Assembly (NCBI RefSeq): GCF_034932105.1
Contig: NZ_JAYGIG010000119.1
Location: forward strand, 20,570-84,569
Length of the DNA: 64,000 nt
Origin: Leptothoe sp034932105
GTDB lineage: Bacteria; Cyanobacteriota; Cyanobacteriia; Phormidesmidales; Phormidesmidaceae
Reading direction: 5' to 3'
Shown here: piece after piece, positions 36,693-45,712 of the stretch
Numbering within the stretch: the stretch's first letter is position 1
How the letters are laid out: the number at the start of each line of letters is the position of its first letter
Notes under the pieces: generated by a model
What the model saw: only the letters and a program-made list of their open reading frames with translations
Databases searched by the model: none
Told to the model about the DNA's origin: nothing
Translations under genes and position numbers: made by a program

Positions 36693-38150
36693 ATGCACTA
36701 CGGTGTTACTCCAACTGGCACGAATACTCAGCCAACTATCTCCATGGGGCCGCGTCCGACATGTCCGCTGGATGGAACGCCGCCCATGGCCCGTGAACAA
36801 AGGCGTATCAGTGCTCTAGAACAGCTCAGTTTAACCAACTCAGAACCAATCCCTGTCTTTGAAGAGGCCGCCCAAAGTGTCTCTCGACTGCTTGCTGCCC
36901 CCATTTGCCTAGTCAGCGTGTTTGACAAACATAACCAGATTTTTAAGGCCACCATGGGGTTATCCAGCTTGGGCTTGATGAATCAGTTGGCCGCTACCCG
37001 TGAACTGCCCAAGCTCGAATCCTTTGGCATTCATGTGGTCGATAGTGGACAGTCGCTCATGCTCGCAGATGTGGCCCAGCATCCAGCCTTTAGCCAAAGC
37101 CTATTGGTGCAAAAGTATGGCGTACAGGCCTATTTGGGTGTCCCCCTAATGACTGCTGAGAGATGCTGCATAGGCACCCTAGAGGTGATGGATATTATGC
37201 CGCGCCAATATACTCAGCAGGATCTGGTCCTACTCGAACTCAATGCTCGCTGGGCCATGAGTGAATATGAAAAGCAATGTTGGTTAAAAAATGGAAAAAT
37301 CCAACAGAAAACAGCTGACAATAATTCCATCACCCCTGCGGAGAAAACAAGTCAAAGTAGAATCGATACTCTCCGCATAGGATTAATCTCACGGCTCACC
37401 CAAGATTTACGTAATCCCCTAACCGCTATCACTGGCATGGCCAGTATGCTAAGCCGTGAAATTTATGGTCCCCTAACCGAGAAACAGCAAGAATACGCCA
37501 ACATTGTTTTACATAGCAGTCAGAATCTACTGTCTTTAACTAACGAGATCATGGAGTTGGGCTCGATTGAGCATCAACCCTATGAGTTACTCCTTAAACC
37601 TGTAGATATTGAAATGCTGGCTCAACAGAGCTTGCATCCGATAGAGGCCAGATCTAACCAGAAAGACCTCAGCTTTAATCTAACGGTAGAGCCAGGTTCA
37701 CGGATATGGGTGCTGGACAAGAGCATCATTAAACAACTGCTCTACTATCTCATCTTCAGTATTTCAAAAGCATCCACCGGTGGCAGTATGGTGCGCCTCC
37801 ATGTCTCTCGCAAAGATGAGCGTCTCAACTTAGCTGTGTGGGTCTCTAACCCATGGCTGGGGGAAGATTTGCCTCAAACAGTCATTGCCTGGGGGCGGAA
37901 AAATGATTTACTCCCGCCAGCACCTGCTCCAGAGCCATCCTATGGTTTTGAAGTCATGGAAGATTGGGGGGGATCCGTCAATCGTGACCAGTCACACAAC
38001 GAACTTGTAGAAACTGATGACTGGCAAGAACTAGGATTGCTCCTGAGTCAACAACTTACCGCTGTCCACGATGGCGAAATTACTATTCAAGGATCCCAGA
38101 CCAATGGCTATCGCTATATTGTGAGTTTTCCACCTTTTGAAGTTGACTAA
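36693..38150 (+). CDS. GAF domain / degenerate histidine kinase-like protein
   Basis: 485-aa soluble protein: GAF domain (about 55-195; ICLVSVFDKHNQIFKA, YLGVPLM), HisKA-like helical hairpin (about 230-295) and a GHKL-like ATPase region (about 320-485). The H-box, usually containing HxLRxPL, reads RLTQDLRNPLTAI with Gln in place of the phospho-accepting His. The N-box (LLYYLIFSISKAS) lacks its Asn and the DxGxG box is absent. It is probably a pseudo-kinase that binds or signals rather than autophosphorylates. The start at 36693 is the first ATG; ATGs at 36744 and 36786 are alternatives. It shares its upstream region with the divergent Ser/Thr kinase. Confidence 0.85.
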   Translation: MHYGVTPTGTNTQPTISMGPRPTCPLDGTPPMAREQRRISALEQLSLTNSEPIPVFEEAAQSVSRLLAAPICLVSVFDKHNQIFKATMGLSSLGLMNQLAATRELPKLESFGIHVVDSGQSLMLADVAQHPAFSQSLLVQKYGVQAYLGVPLMTAERCCIGTLEVMDIMPRQYTQQDLVLLELNARWAMSEYEKQCWLKNGKIQQKTADNNSITPAEKTSQSRIDTLRIGLISRLTQDLRNPLTAITGMASMLSREIYGPLTEKQQEYANIVLHSSQNLLSLTNEIMELGSIEHQPYELLLKPVDIEMLAQQSLHPIEARSNQKDLSFNLTVEPGSRIWVLDKSIIKQLLYYLIFSISKASTGGSMVRLHVSRKDERLNLAVWVSNPWLGEDLPQTVIAWGRKNDLLPPAPAPEPSYGFEVMEDWGGSVNRDQSHNELVETDDWQELGLLLSQQLTAVHDGEITIQGSQTNGYRYIVSFPPFEVD

Positions 38151-38193
38151 TATATCAGAAACAGCTTAACAACAACTAAAATTAATCAAAAAC

Positions 38194-38236
38194 AAAACGA
38201 AATTGAAACTGCTAAAACAGCTTCAATTTCGTTTTT
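38194..38236 (+). terminator. Terminator of the GAF/kinase-like gene
   Basis: AAAACGAAATTGAA and TTCAATTTCGTTTTTT form a 14-bp stem with a T-run, 44 bp after the stop codon. The following 217 bp (38237-38453) have no gene; they hold a 9-bp inverted pair ACATTCCGC (about 38246) / GCGGAATGT (about 38443). Confidence 0.9.
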
Positions 38237-38453
38237 TCTATCCAACATTCCGCACTCCCAACTGTCACAATCAGGCATTAAATCTGAAAGCCTTTTACAT
38301 AGAGACTTTGAATGCCTTAATAGTTCTCTTGAACTATTTTTAGATTATTCTCAATAGTGCCTAGCTATTGAGAATCTATGCCTCTTTAGAGACTGTAATC
38401 CATTGGCTTCGTCATTAATTAGCTTTGTGCCACTTAGAAGGGCGGAATGTGGG

Positions 38454-38475
38454 TATTATGCAAGAGGTCTAATAT
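38454..38475 (+). mobile_element. Solo insertion-sequence end (scar)
   Basis: Carries GCAAGAGGTCT within a 22-bp stretch identical, in inverted orientation, to the IS end at 63870-63891. No transposase is present here, so this is a leftover right terminus or a recombination scar. It sits between a decayed gene fragment and the upstream terminator. Confidence 0.65.
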
Positions 38476-38479
38476 AAAT

Positions 38480-38584
38480 GGGGTGGTGGTGGTAGATTTT
38501 GGCAACATCACCAACGCTAGCTCTGCTGGAAATGTGGTGAATGATGCCTATGGTTATGTGCGCTTTCGGACAGCGGTAAAGTAG
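38480..38584 (+). pseudogene. C-terminal fragment of an unknown, probably secreted, protein
   Basis: Immediately after the IS scar an open frame without a start reads VVVVDFGNITNASSAGNVVN and ends in YVRFRTAVK-stop. The style resembles beta-sandwich (DUF11-like) repeats of large surface proteins. About 35 residues remain, and the 5' part was evidently lost at the IS insertion. The family assignment is tentative. Confidence 0.4.
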
Positions 38585-38670
38585 AGCATCTCAACCACGT
38601 CTTTGGGGAAATTCAAACAAGATCTGAGTCTGCACTGAGCTAGGGTAAGGCATAGGTGCCGAGGTAACCC

Positions 38671-40212
38671 ATGCAAGAACTCTGGTGGATTTTGATGTTT
38701 CAGCTGAGGGCACAGTTGGCCTTGCTGCAGCTGGCGGCGGTGCCAACCTATGGCAGTATTGCCTATGAGTATGAAAAAAACTCGTATCCCTTGGCTATGG
38801 CCGATGTGCTGTGGGGACAACAGGCATCGGCTCTTGACTTTTTGCAACAAATTGATGCCCAATCGGCTGAAACCCAGGGGATCGATCTGCTCTCAGGGTT
38901 TACCCTGAAGGGCCAGATGCGCAAGTATTTTTACTTTGGGGACCAGCTTGACCCGGCCTATCGGCAGCGGATGTGGGAGGCCATGTATGGGTTTACTGTC
39001 ACCGATCCGCTGACGCGTAAAGCTGACCCACCCCGCAAGTTTTGGGCCCGATCTACGGATGACTGTGATACTCCGGTGGATTGTCGGAACACGGACAATC
39101 TAAGGGCCATGCGCGATACATCGGTGTACCTGATGGCGGAGGAGACCGGCAACGAAGCCACCCGGTTAATTTATAAGCAACACCTGGAACGCTATGTTTC
39201 CACGCTGCTGGATATTGGCATGGGGGAATGGGATAGTCCGGTATACCACGGGCATACCACGGCGGCCTATCTCAACCTATATGACTTTGCCCAGGATCCT
39301 GAGGTGAAACAGTTGGCCCAGGATGCACTGGACTGGCTATACCGTTCAGCGGCTATCAAGTATTGGCGCGGTGTTTGGACTGGGCCGTCTAAACGGACCT
39401 ATGGGGATGGGGCGGCTCAGTTTTTCTGGCTATATTTTGGTGATGCCCCGGCCCCTAAAGAGGTTGAGCGGGATTGGATCTATGCCCTGACCAGTGATTA
39501 TTTACCCCCTGAGGATGTGGTTGCGATCGCACAGCGTCGATTCTCTAAACCCATGGAACTACAACGTACCCACCCCCACTACGAAAACTGGAAACCCGAC
39601 CGCTATGGCCCTGCCTTTTATGAAACGTTGTACATTGGCCAGGTTTATCAGCTCGGTAGCCTCGCCCAGGGGACTGGCGGTGATTGGAATGGATTTAGTT
39701 TGCATGGAGTGAACGGCAGCGGTATTGATCAGTTTCAGGTGAATGCTGAGCAGCCCCATGTTATAGCCCAGTACGAAAATCTGTTGATTTGGTATGGAAC
39801 GGAATCACCGAGTATTGATTTTCCTGATAGTTGTGTTGAACAACCGATGGATACCATTACGTTTTTGGACTGTGACCCAGTTTGGGTGGCCGTCCATCCA
39901 TTTGATCGCGGGTTTGTGTTGGAGATAGGGGAACCCCGAACCCATAGTAGTTTTCTGACTTTTCAAAAAGCTGTTACTAACCAATCACGCCTGATCTTAG
40001 AGACGCCTCGGACCGAGTATCGCGGTAGTCAGGGAAAAACTATCGCCATGATTCCCCAGGGCAGGGGCTTACCGAAGGTTTGGCGTGATGGCACCGAGCA
40101 CGACTGGACACACCACGACAGAGAACCATTGTTTATTTTTCCGGCGATTAGTTCGCCCGTTGCCACTGACGAACAACTTCTTCTACCACATTCCGATCGG
40201 GGGGAGGACTGA
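38671..40212 (+). CDS. Uncharacterised 513-aa protein, possibly truncated
   Basis: The N-terminal 30 residues are hydrophobic, and the long central part is Trp/Tyr-rich and mostly helical (YHGHTTAAYLNLYDFA, YRSAAIKYWRGVWTGPSKRTYG). The C-terminal third is beta-rich (VWVAVHPFDRGFVLEIGEP). The order, helical barrel then beta-sandwich, recalls polysaccharide lyases and heparinase-like enzymes, but no catalytic motif is recognised. The ATG at 38671 has GAGG six bases upstream and a stop just before it. The last 65 bp overlap the convergent SBP gene, suggesting that the original stop was lost. It is flanked by IS and gene debris, so it may be acquired or decaying. Confidence 0.6.
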   Translation: MQELWWILMFQLRAQLALLQLAAVPTYGSIAYEYEKNSYPLAMADVLWGQQASALDFLQQIDAQSAETQGIDLLSGFTLKGQMRKYFYFGDQLDPAYRQRMWEAMYGFTVTDPLTRKADPPRKFWARSTDDCDTPVDCRNTDNLRAMRDTSVYLMAEETGNEATRLIYKQHLERYVSTLLDIGMGEWDSPVYHGHTTAAYLNLYDFAQDPEVKQLAQDALDWLYRSAAIKYWRGVWTGPSKRTYGDGAAQFFWLYFGDAPAPKEVERDWIYALTSDYLPPEDVVAIAQRRFSKPMELQRTHPHYENWKPDRYGPAFYETLYIGQVYQLGSLAQGTGGDWNGFSLHGVNGSGIDQFQVNAEQPHVIAQYENLLIWYGTESPSIDFPDSCVEQPMDTITFLDCDPVWVAVHPFDRGFVLEIGEPRTHSSFLTFQKAVTNQSRLILETPRTEYRGSQGKTIAMIPQGRGLPKVWRDGTEHDWTHHDREPLFIFPAISSPVATDEQLLLPHSDRGED

Positions 40213-41242
40213 TCTGTCCCTTAGGGTCGGTCATAGCTCCAGGAATATTTTTACTCCAGGGGCTGTTGGGGACTGAGGCTAGATCAACTTGGGCATTCAT
40301 GGGACGAAAGCCGTGTTGGACAAAGACAGCTTGCTGTTCTGGGGCCATCAAGAAATCAATAAACCCCCGCGCGGCTTTGGCTTCGCCGCCGCTGATGTCA
40401 CGGCGCACAATGGCGGCGGTGGAGACGGTCTCAATGGTGGGATCTAGGTAAAGAATTTGGTAGGGCTGGCCTTGGGTTGCACTGGACTGCTCCCAACGGT
40501 GGAGGGCCACACTCTCATAGACCGTGGCAATGTCAGCATCGTTGGGGCCACGGGTAATGAACTCTTGTAACAACGTATCAGTGGAGCGGGGGGGCTGATA
40601 CACCGAGCGTTTCACCAGCCCAAATAGGGCTTGAACATTGTCTTTGCTAAAGTCGCTAGTATTCAAGTTGTTACTGTTGGCCTCGGCCTGGGACCACAGA
40701 CTCAGGGTGAGCTGACCGCTGTTGGAGCGGGTGGGGTCGGTGGTGATGAAGTCAAAGCTACCCCAGGCGGCATTGCCACCAATTTTGCCCCAGTTGCCAC
40801 TGGCCATGGCATCTTCTACCCGCTGCCACTGAAACTCTCCACCGGGGAATAGGGCCTTGGCCCGCTCGGGCCAGGAAACAGCCACTAGCATGGTTTTGGC
40901 AATGGGTTGGGGTGTTTCGTAAAAGGGCTCGTCACCATACTGGGCCTGCCAGCGCTGGTTGAGCTCGTCCAGCAGCTGGCTGTTGGCGGGAATTAGGACC
41001 GTGGGTTTGAAGTCATTTTTGTCGTCGATAAATTTGTTGACGATATCTTGGGAGCCTTGAAATTCAAGGTTAATTTGTACCGATGGGTTTTGTTGCTCAA
41101 AGCGGGTCTCTAGCAGCTGGAGGGGCTCCTGGAGTTCGCTGCCGCTGACGATGGTGATGGATTGGTTGACGCCGGGGAGGGGAGCGTAGGCGAGACCGGC
41201 GGCGGCGGCGATGATGGCAAGGGAGATAATGGGTTTAGACAT
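40148..41242 (-). CDS. Periplasmic substrate-binding protein (orphan SBP)
   Basis: 364 aa with a signal peptide or N-terminal anchor (ISLAIIAAAAGLAYAP). It has a type II SBP fold (ITIVSGSELQEPLQLLETRF, EFQGSQDIVNKFID, DPTRSNSGQLTLSLW, DIATVYESVALHRW). The PTRSNSG segment and the VYES segment are shared with the SBP part of the vWA protein two genes upstream, so they are paralogues. No permease or ATPase genes are nearby. The start at 41242 (MSKPIIS) is preferred; the longer frame to 41332 has no sensible leader. Third gene of the operon 43822-40148. Confidence 0.85.
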   Translation of the reverse strand: MSKPIISLAIIAAAAGLAYAPLPGVNQSITIVSGSELQEPLQLLETRFEQQNPSVQINLEFQGSQDIVNKFIDDKNDFKPTVLIPANSQLLDELNQRWQAQYGDEPFYETPQPIAKTMLVAVSWPERAKALFPGGEFQWQRVEDAMASGNWGKIGGNAAWGSFDFITTDPTRSNSGQLTLSLWSQAEANSNNLNTSDFSKDNVQALFGLVKRSVYQPPRSTDTLLQEFITRGPNDADIATVYESVALHRWEQSSATQGQPYQILYLDPTIETVSTAAIVRRDISGGEAKAARGFIDFLMAPEQQAVFVQHGFRPMNAQVDLASVPNSPWSKNIPGAMTDPKGQISPPPDRNVVEEVVRQWQRAN

Positions 41243-41362
41243 GGGGAATGGGTAGGTCAATCGGCAATCGGAGGGTGGGCACGGTCCACTGGACAATGGG
41301 CATTTTTGGGGTTTCCCGTGGGGGCATTGCATGCAATGCCCCCACCGACATTGGAGCGGTCA

Positions 41363-42082
41363 TTAGGCAATCAATACATCGACATTTTCTTGGAAACCCT
41401 TGAATTCGTCGCTGAGTTCTCGCAGTTCATCGGCGGCTATCTCGCTGGTGAGATCGGCGGTGCGCAGTTTGTTTTGTAGCTGTTGCAGCACCCCGCCGGA
41501 TTCGGCAATTAGGGTGGATAGGTTGGCTAGCTGGGCCTGACGGGCATCTTCGCCTTGCTTGGCCAGGGCGATATTGCGCTTCAGACTGTTGGCGAGTTTG
41601 CCCCATTGTTCTTGGGCGACGCCTTTGCTGTTGCGGACTTTGATTTCGGCTTGTTTGAGCTGGCTCTCTAGGTCATTAACGGACAAGAGGGCGTCGTTGC
41701 CTGCCATGCGCAGGGCCAGCTGGTCGATTTTTTGGGGCAGTTCTTGGGTGCGATCGCAAGCATACTGCACCACCCCCAACAGCTCTATCTGCTCGCTGGC
41801 CGTTAGTAGCTTAGTGGCTTCTGCATTCAGCTCATCGGCCCGCGTTCCCAGGGCCACTGCCTGCTGGCGCACCTGCTGAAATTCACGGTTGATGACTTTA
41901 TTGGCGAGTTCAACGGTGTCAGGTGCGCGGGACTTGAGGACGGCGGCTCCTGCGGTTGCGATCGCAACCGCACCGGGGATGGCCACCACGCTAGGCAGAC
42001 CCCCCAGCCGCACTCCCCCTACCAGAAAAACGCCCCCTGCCAGTACCGCCAGGGGATACTGCAATGGATTGGCTAGTTTCAT
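41363..42082 (-). CDS. Membrane-anchored coiled-coil protein between the two SBP genes
   Basis: 239 aa: two hydrophobic segments (about 8-24 and 29-49) followed by about 185 residues of heptad-rich helix (NREFQQVRQQAVALGTRADE, LESQLKQAEIKVRN, LQQLQNKLRTADL). This is the layout of a membrane-tethered cytoplasmic rod. I do not recognise the family; it may resemble TelA-type proteins that often neighbour SBP-vWA genes, but that is inference. It starts 24 bp after the SBP-vWA stop. Confidence 0.7.
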   Translation of the reverse strand: MKLANPLQYPLAVLAGGVFLVGGVRLGGLPSVVAIPGAVAIATAGAAVLKSRAPDTVELANKVINREFQQVRQQAVALGTRADELNAEATKLLTASEQIELLGVVQYACDRTQELPQKIDQLALRMAGNDALLSVNDLESQLKQAEIKVRNSKGVAQEQWGKLANSLKRNIALAKQGEDARQAQLANLSTLIAESGGVLQQLQNKLRTADLTSEIAADELRELSDEFKGFQENVDVLIA

Positions 42083-42106
42083 CGGCGCTCCTAATACTCC
42101 GCTTGA

Positions 42107-43822
42107 CTAAAACTCTACTTGCAGATCGGCCATCAGCTGGGCAATGGTAGCCGGATCACCCTTACGATAGTACCCCCCATTTAGCTGGGCAATTTGCTCG
42201 AGGGCCTGGGGGTCAAACTCCCCTTCCTCGCCATAGCCCACCGTAAAGAACGCAATCCGCTGATCCGACGAAAACCCGCTGCGAGAGAGTTCCTGACCCA
42301 GCTGATCCAAACTAATTCCCGACTCGGAATCTTCCCCATCGGTGAGAATCAAAACCGCATTGATGGCGTTGGCCTTAAGGTTGGACGAGAGCCAGTTGCG
42401 AGCCGCCAGGGCCGAATCATATAGTCGGGTGCCGCCGTCGGCCTGGAGACTGGCGATAAACTGTAACCCCAGTGATTTACCCTCCGGCGTGCCATCCACC
42501 AGCACGGGCTGACGAATATTACTGTCAAAGTCAATCAGGGCCACCTGATCCTTGGGGCCAAGGCTATCCACATAGGTTTTGAGGGTATTTTGCACCGACG
42601 GTAGCTTGTTGCCTTCCATCGACCCAGAGGTATCGACCACTACCACTACCAGGGAAGACTTCTTGGCGACCTGGCTCCAGGCTGTCAGCATGGCTTCTGC
42701 CACCTCCGGTGCGGGAGGTCGGTAGGAATCGTAGCTGGCCTTAGGGTCCACACCAAAGTTAGCCGAAAACTTGGGACCCAGGGCCACACCGGGGGTGCCG
42801 GGGCGCAGACCCAAACTGGTGGCAATCTGCTGGGCGGGGGGAGAGGTGAGGTACGCCAAAATCAGATCGGCTGCTTCTTTCTCTTGGTCGTTAACCCAGG
42901 GGGCGTTGGGCACAATGCCCCGCATATTGGAGGTAAAGGTGGATTTGGGATAGACCGCCTCATAACGGGTGCCGCCGGGGGGTAAGTCACTATTGGCCTC
43001 AATCACCGATGACTCATACACCGAACCAATGGAGGCCCAAAACGGCCCGTTTTCCACCATGGACTCGGCCAGGCTGGAAGTGGATTTACCGTAGCGGGTG
43101 ATTTTGCTCTGAATTTTTTGCACTGCCGCCTGCTGCTGTTGCACATCCGCCACGGTTAGTTCTTCCGGGCGTTTGCCGGATACGGAGGCAAATTGAGCTA
43201 CCAATGTTTGCAGGCCTGAGTTTGACCGGGTAGGAGCCGTGTGTACGTAGTAGACCGGCTGGTCTGGGCTGCTAGCATCCAGATCCTTATGGGTCTGGGC
43301 GGTCACCAGTTTGGCAAATAGATCGTCCACCCGGCGTAGACCGGGGGCCAGATCCGTCGGGACCATAAACACCATGGGACTATTGGCCAACAGCGGTGCA
43401 TCGGTAATTGCAGGTATATAGTTTTGGCCAGGGTAGAGCTGATCCATGCGATAGATCAGCTGGTTCTGATAGATTTCCCCATCCACCGATAGCATGGTGG
43501 GAAATTCAGGGGCATCGGCGGTCAGGGTGCCCTGCTGGAGCTGCTCCGCTAGGTTTACAGTGCGTTCAATGATGTCCCCACTGCCCGCTGCTTCACAGGT
43601 CATGTGAAAGGCATCCCCACTGGCTAGTTTGGGGTTGGTCTGATTAAACTGCACCGCTGCTTCTTCACAAAAGTGTTGGAGGGCGCTGCCCACCAGGAGC
43701 TTCACTTCAAAGCCGCGACCAGTAGTACCCGTGTCACTACCACCGTTGCAGCTAGCGAGCAACAGGGCTCCTGCGCAGGAGCTGGCGATCAGGCGAGCAA
43801 AATTTCTGAGTCGATTTACCAT
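42107..43822 (-). CDS. Lipoprotein with substrate-binding domain fused to a von Willebrand A domain
   Basis: 571 aa. The lipoprotein signal ends in LLLAS-C (Cys about residue 25), then an SBP domain (about 40-340; VYYVHTAPTRSNSGLQTLV, GSVYESSVIEAN), then a C-terminal vWA domain (about 375-570) with an intact MIDAS (VVVVVDTSGSMEGNK, then T and D in ILTDGEDSES). It probably binds a ligand at the membrane surface and a metal-dependent protein partner. The frame opens at 43846; the ATG at 43822 places the lipobox normally. First gene of a three-gene operon. Confidence 0.9.
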   Translation of the reverse strand: MVNRLRNFARLIASSCAGALLLASCNGGSDTGTTGRGFEVKLLVGSALQHFCEEAAVQFNQTNPKLASGDAFHMTCEAAGSGDIIERTVNLAEQLQQGTLTADAPEFPTMLSVDGEIYQNQLIYRMDQLYPGQNYIPAITDAPLLANSPMVFMVPTDLAPGLRRVDDLFAKLVTAQTHKDLDASSPDQPVYYVHTAPTRSNSGLQTLVAQFASVSGKRPEELTVADVQQQQAAVQKIQSKITRYGKSTSSLAESMVENGPFWASIGSVYESSVIEANSDLPPGGTRYEAVYPKSTFTSNMRGIVPNAPWVNDQEKEAADLILAYLTSPPAQQIATSLGLRPGTPGVALGPKFSANFGVDPKASYDSYRPPAPEVAEAMLTAWSQVAKKSSLVVVVVDTSGSMEGNKLPSVQNTLKTYVDSLGPKDQVALIDFDSNIRQPVLVDGTPEGKSLGLQFIASLQADGGTRLYDSALAARNWLSSNLKANAINAVLILTDGEDSESGISLDQLGQELSRSGFSSDQRIAFFTVGYGEEGEFDPQALEQIAQLNGGYYRKGDPATIAQLMADLQVEF

Positions 43823-44001
43823 AGCTGTCAATGGGACATTACCCATAGCTACACAACAGGCGATATTAATTCGGATTTATCTTACCCATAGGTGGCGTAT
43901 GGACATACGAAGGCTCGGGATGCGGGTGAGTGGCGGGTATCCCCGTTCGGTCGCGGTTGCCATGGGGAGGGTGGGCAAAGCTCACGGGGTAAGGGGCAAT
44001 A

Positions 44002-45357
44002 TTAATGCTCTTGGGGTTGTTTGCGATCGCGTTCTAGTTGCAGGCGAATGCGGTGGTGGGCTTTGCGGGTGAGGGGATAACGATAGACGCAGTAGACGCC
44101 GCCAAAAATCAAGACACTGGGCAGGGCGCTGGCTAGGAGACGGATTACCAGCAGTCGGGTGTCTGGCCCGATTTGATTGGCCCAGTCCAGCATCCAGCCC
44201 GATACAAAGATGGCGATCGCCACACCCACTTTTTGCAAAAACACCATCATGCTAATGAACATGCCTTCCTGACGTTCGCCGGTGCGCAGTTCCTCGTCAT
44301 CAATCACGTCGGGCAGCATGGCAAAGGGCACTAAATAAAACGTGGACAGCCCCACGCCGATGGTGCCCCCGACGAGGTACATGGCCGCCACCTGCCCCGG
44401 TTGCACCAGCCCCAGTAGTCCCACGCCGATGAGGGTGATGGGGGCACCGGCAAAGTACACCATTTGCTTGCTGGTGCGTTTGGTGATCCACAGCCAGAAC
44501 GGTAGCATGCTCACCGAACTACCCTGGACGACGATGGCCATTTGGGTAAAGTGCTGCTCCCCCAGCTGCATCCAGTCGGTGACAAAATAGGGCAGCATCG
44601 CCGCCGTCACCTGTACCCCCATCCAGGAGCATAGATAGACCCCCATGACCCAGCGGAAGGAACGGTTCTGAAAGACTCGACGGAGTTGAAAGCCCATCGA
44701 ATGGGATGAGGCCTGGGTCTGCTGCCGGAGGACGGGCCGATATTGGTCGTAGGTACCCACCACACAAATGGCAATGGCTAGCACAATAACGATGCCACTG
44801 ACCCCGCCGAGGATCATGTACTGCCGTCGGGTGTCTTCAACCAGGGCAAAAATAATTTGGGCCAGCACTAGCCCCACCACCGAACCAAGGATATCGGACG
44901 CTGAACGCACGGACATGATGCTGGTGCGTTCGTCGTAGTCGGGGGTGAGTTCGGTTGCGATCGCAACCATCGGCAAAATAACCACCGAAAAGGCCGCATA
45001 GCCCCCCATGGCCATCAGCACATAGTAAATAAACAGACTGGTTTGCGATTCTAGGGGGGGCACAATCCACTGCATAAAGCAGAAAAAGCCCAGGGGCACT
45101 GCTCCCAACACCAGCCATGGATAGCGCCGTCCCCATCGGGACTGGGTGCGATCGCTCAGCCAGCCAATCACTGGATCGTTAATGGCATCCCACACCCGAC
45201 CCAGTAACAGCACCGTTCCCGCCAGGGTGGGGGATAGACCCACCACCTCCGTCAGGAAAAATAGCAGGTAAAAAATCGATAGGCCGATGGGAATAGCCGT
45301 ACCAAATTCACCCACGCCATAGGTAAATTTGGTTTGAAAAGATAGGCGGTTAGACAT
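44002..45357 (-). CDS. GPH-family (MelB-like) sugar:cation symporter, MFS
   Basis: 451-aa twelve-helix transporter. The family motif in the first cytoplasmic loop reads GRVWDAINDPVIGWLSDRTQ (about 50-69), followed by WGRRYPWLVLG. LPDVIDDEELRTGERQEGMF (about 360-380) is the second signature. Substrate unknown; glycosides or oligosaccharides are usual, with Na+ or H+. The start at 45357 (MSNRLSFQTKFTYGVGE) is chosen over the longer frame to 45408. A 179-bp gap separates it from the SBP-vWA operon. Confidence 0.9.
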   Translation of the reverse strand: MSNRLSFQTKFTYGVGEFGTAIPIGLSIFYLLFFLTEVVGLSPTLAGTVLLLGRVWDAINDPVIGWLSDRTQSRWGRRYPWLVLGAVPLGFFCFMQWIVPPLESQTSLFIYYVLMAMGGYAAFSVVILPMVAIATELTPDYDERTSIMSVRSASDILGSVVGLVLAQIIFALVEDTRRQYMILGGVSGIVIVLAIAICVVGTYDQYRPVLRQQTQASSHSMGFQLRRVFQNRSFRWVMGVYLCSWMGVQVTAAMLPYFVTDWMQLGEQHFTQMAIVVQGSSVSMLPFWLWITKRTSKQMVYFAGAPITLIGVGLLGLVQPGQVAAMYLVGGTIGVGLSTFYLVPFAMLPDVIDDEELRTGERQEGMFISMMVFLQKVGVAIAIFVSGWMLDWANQIGPDTRLLVIRLLASALPSVLIFGGVYCVYRYPLTRKAHHRIRLQLERDRKQPQEH

Positions 45358-45538
45358 AAAACAGACAGTGACGCTTGGTATTTCACCATACCGAAGAGCG
45401 CCCTGCACAGATAGTGCTGCTTGAGCTATATCCAGGTGTCCTTGGGGGATAAACCGATCGAGGTTTATCCCTTGACCTTAATCCCCAAACCCATGGGGAA
45501 ATGGACAATCTTCTGCCGAGAAAATGAGGCTATCTAGA

Positions 45539-45700
45539 GGGTACCAACTTAAAGCGGGACGTTTTCCCAAGGACAGAATTTAGAAGACTCTTTGAGAAGA
45601 GCAAGCTCTACAGGGGTCAGAATTCAGTGCCTTACCGGCTTCTGGTTTCTGACCCCTGACTCCCCACCCAGCCAGGATTTCCCGGCTTAAATTGATACCC
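45539..45700. mobile_element. MITE-like non-autonomous element, copy 1 (162 bp)
   Basis: Bounded by imperfect terminal inverted repeats, GGGTACCAACTTAAAGCGGG on the left and the complement of GGGTATCAATTTAAGCCGGG on the right. The interior holds GTCAGAA / TTCTGG(T/C)TTCTG-type short repeats. It is flanked by TATCTAGA and CATCTAGA, a 7/8 target-site duplication. A second copy lies at 60630-60761. It has no coding capacity. It lies in the 355-bp gap between the symporter and a barrel protein gene; the rest of that gap shows nothing clear. Confidence 0.8.
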
Positions 45701-45712
45701 CATCTAGATAGT

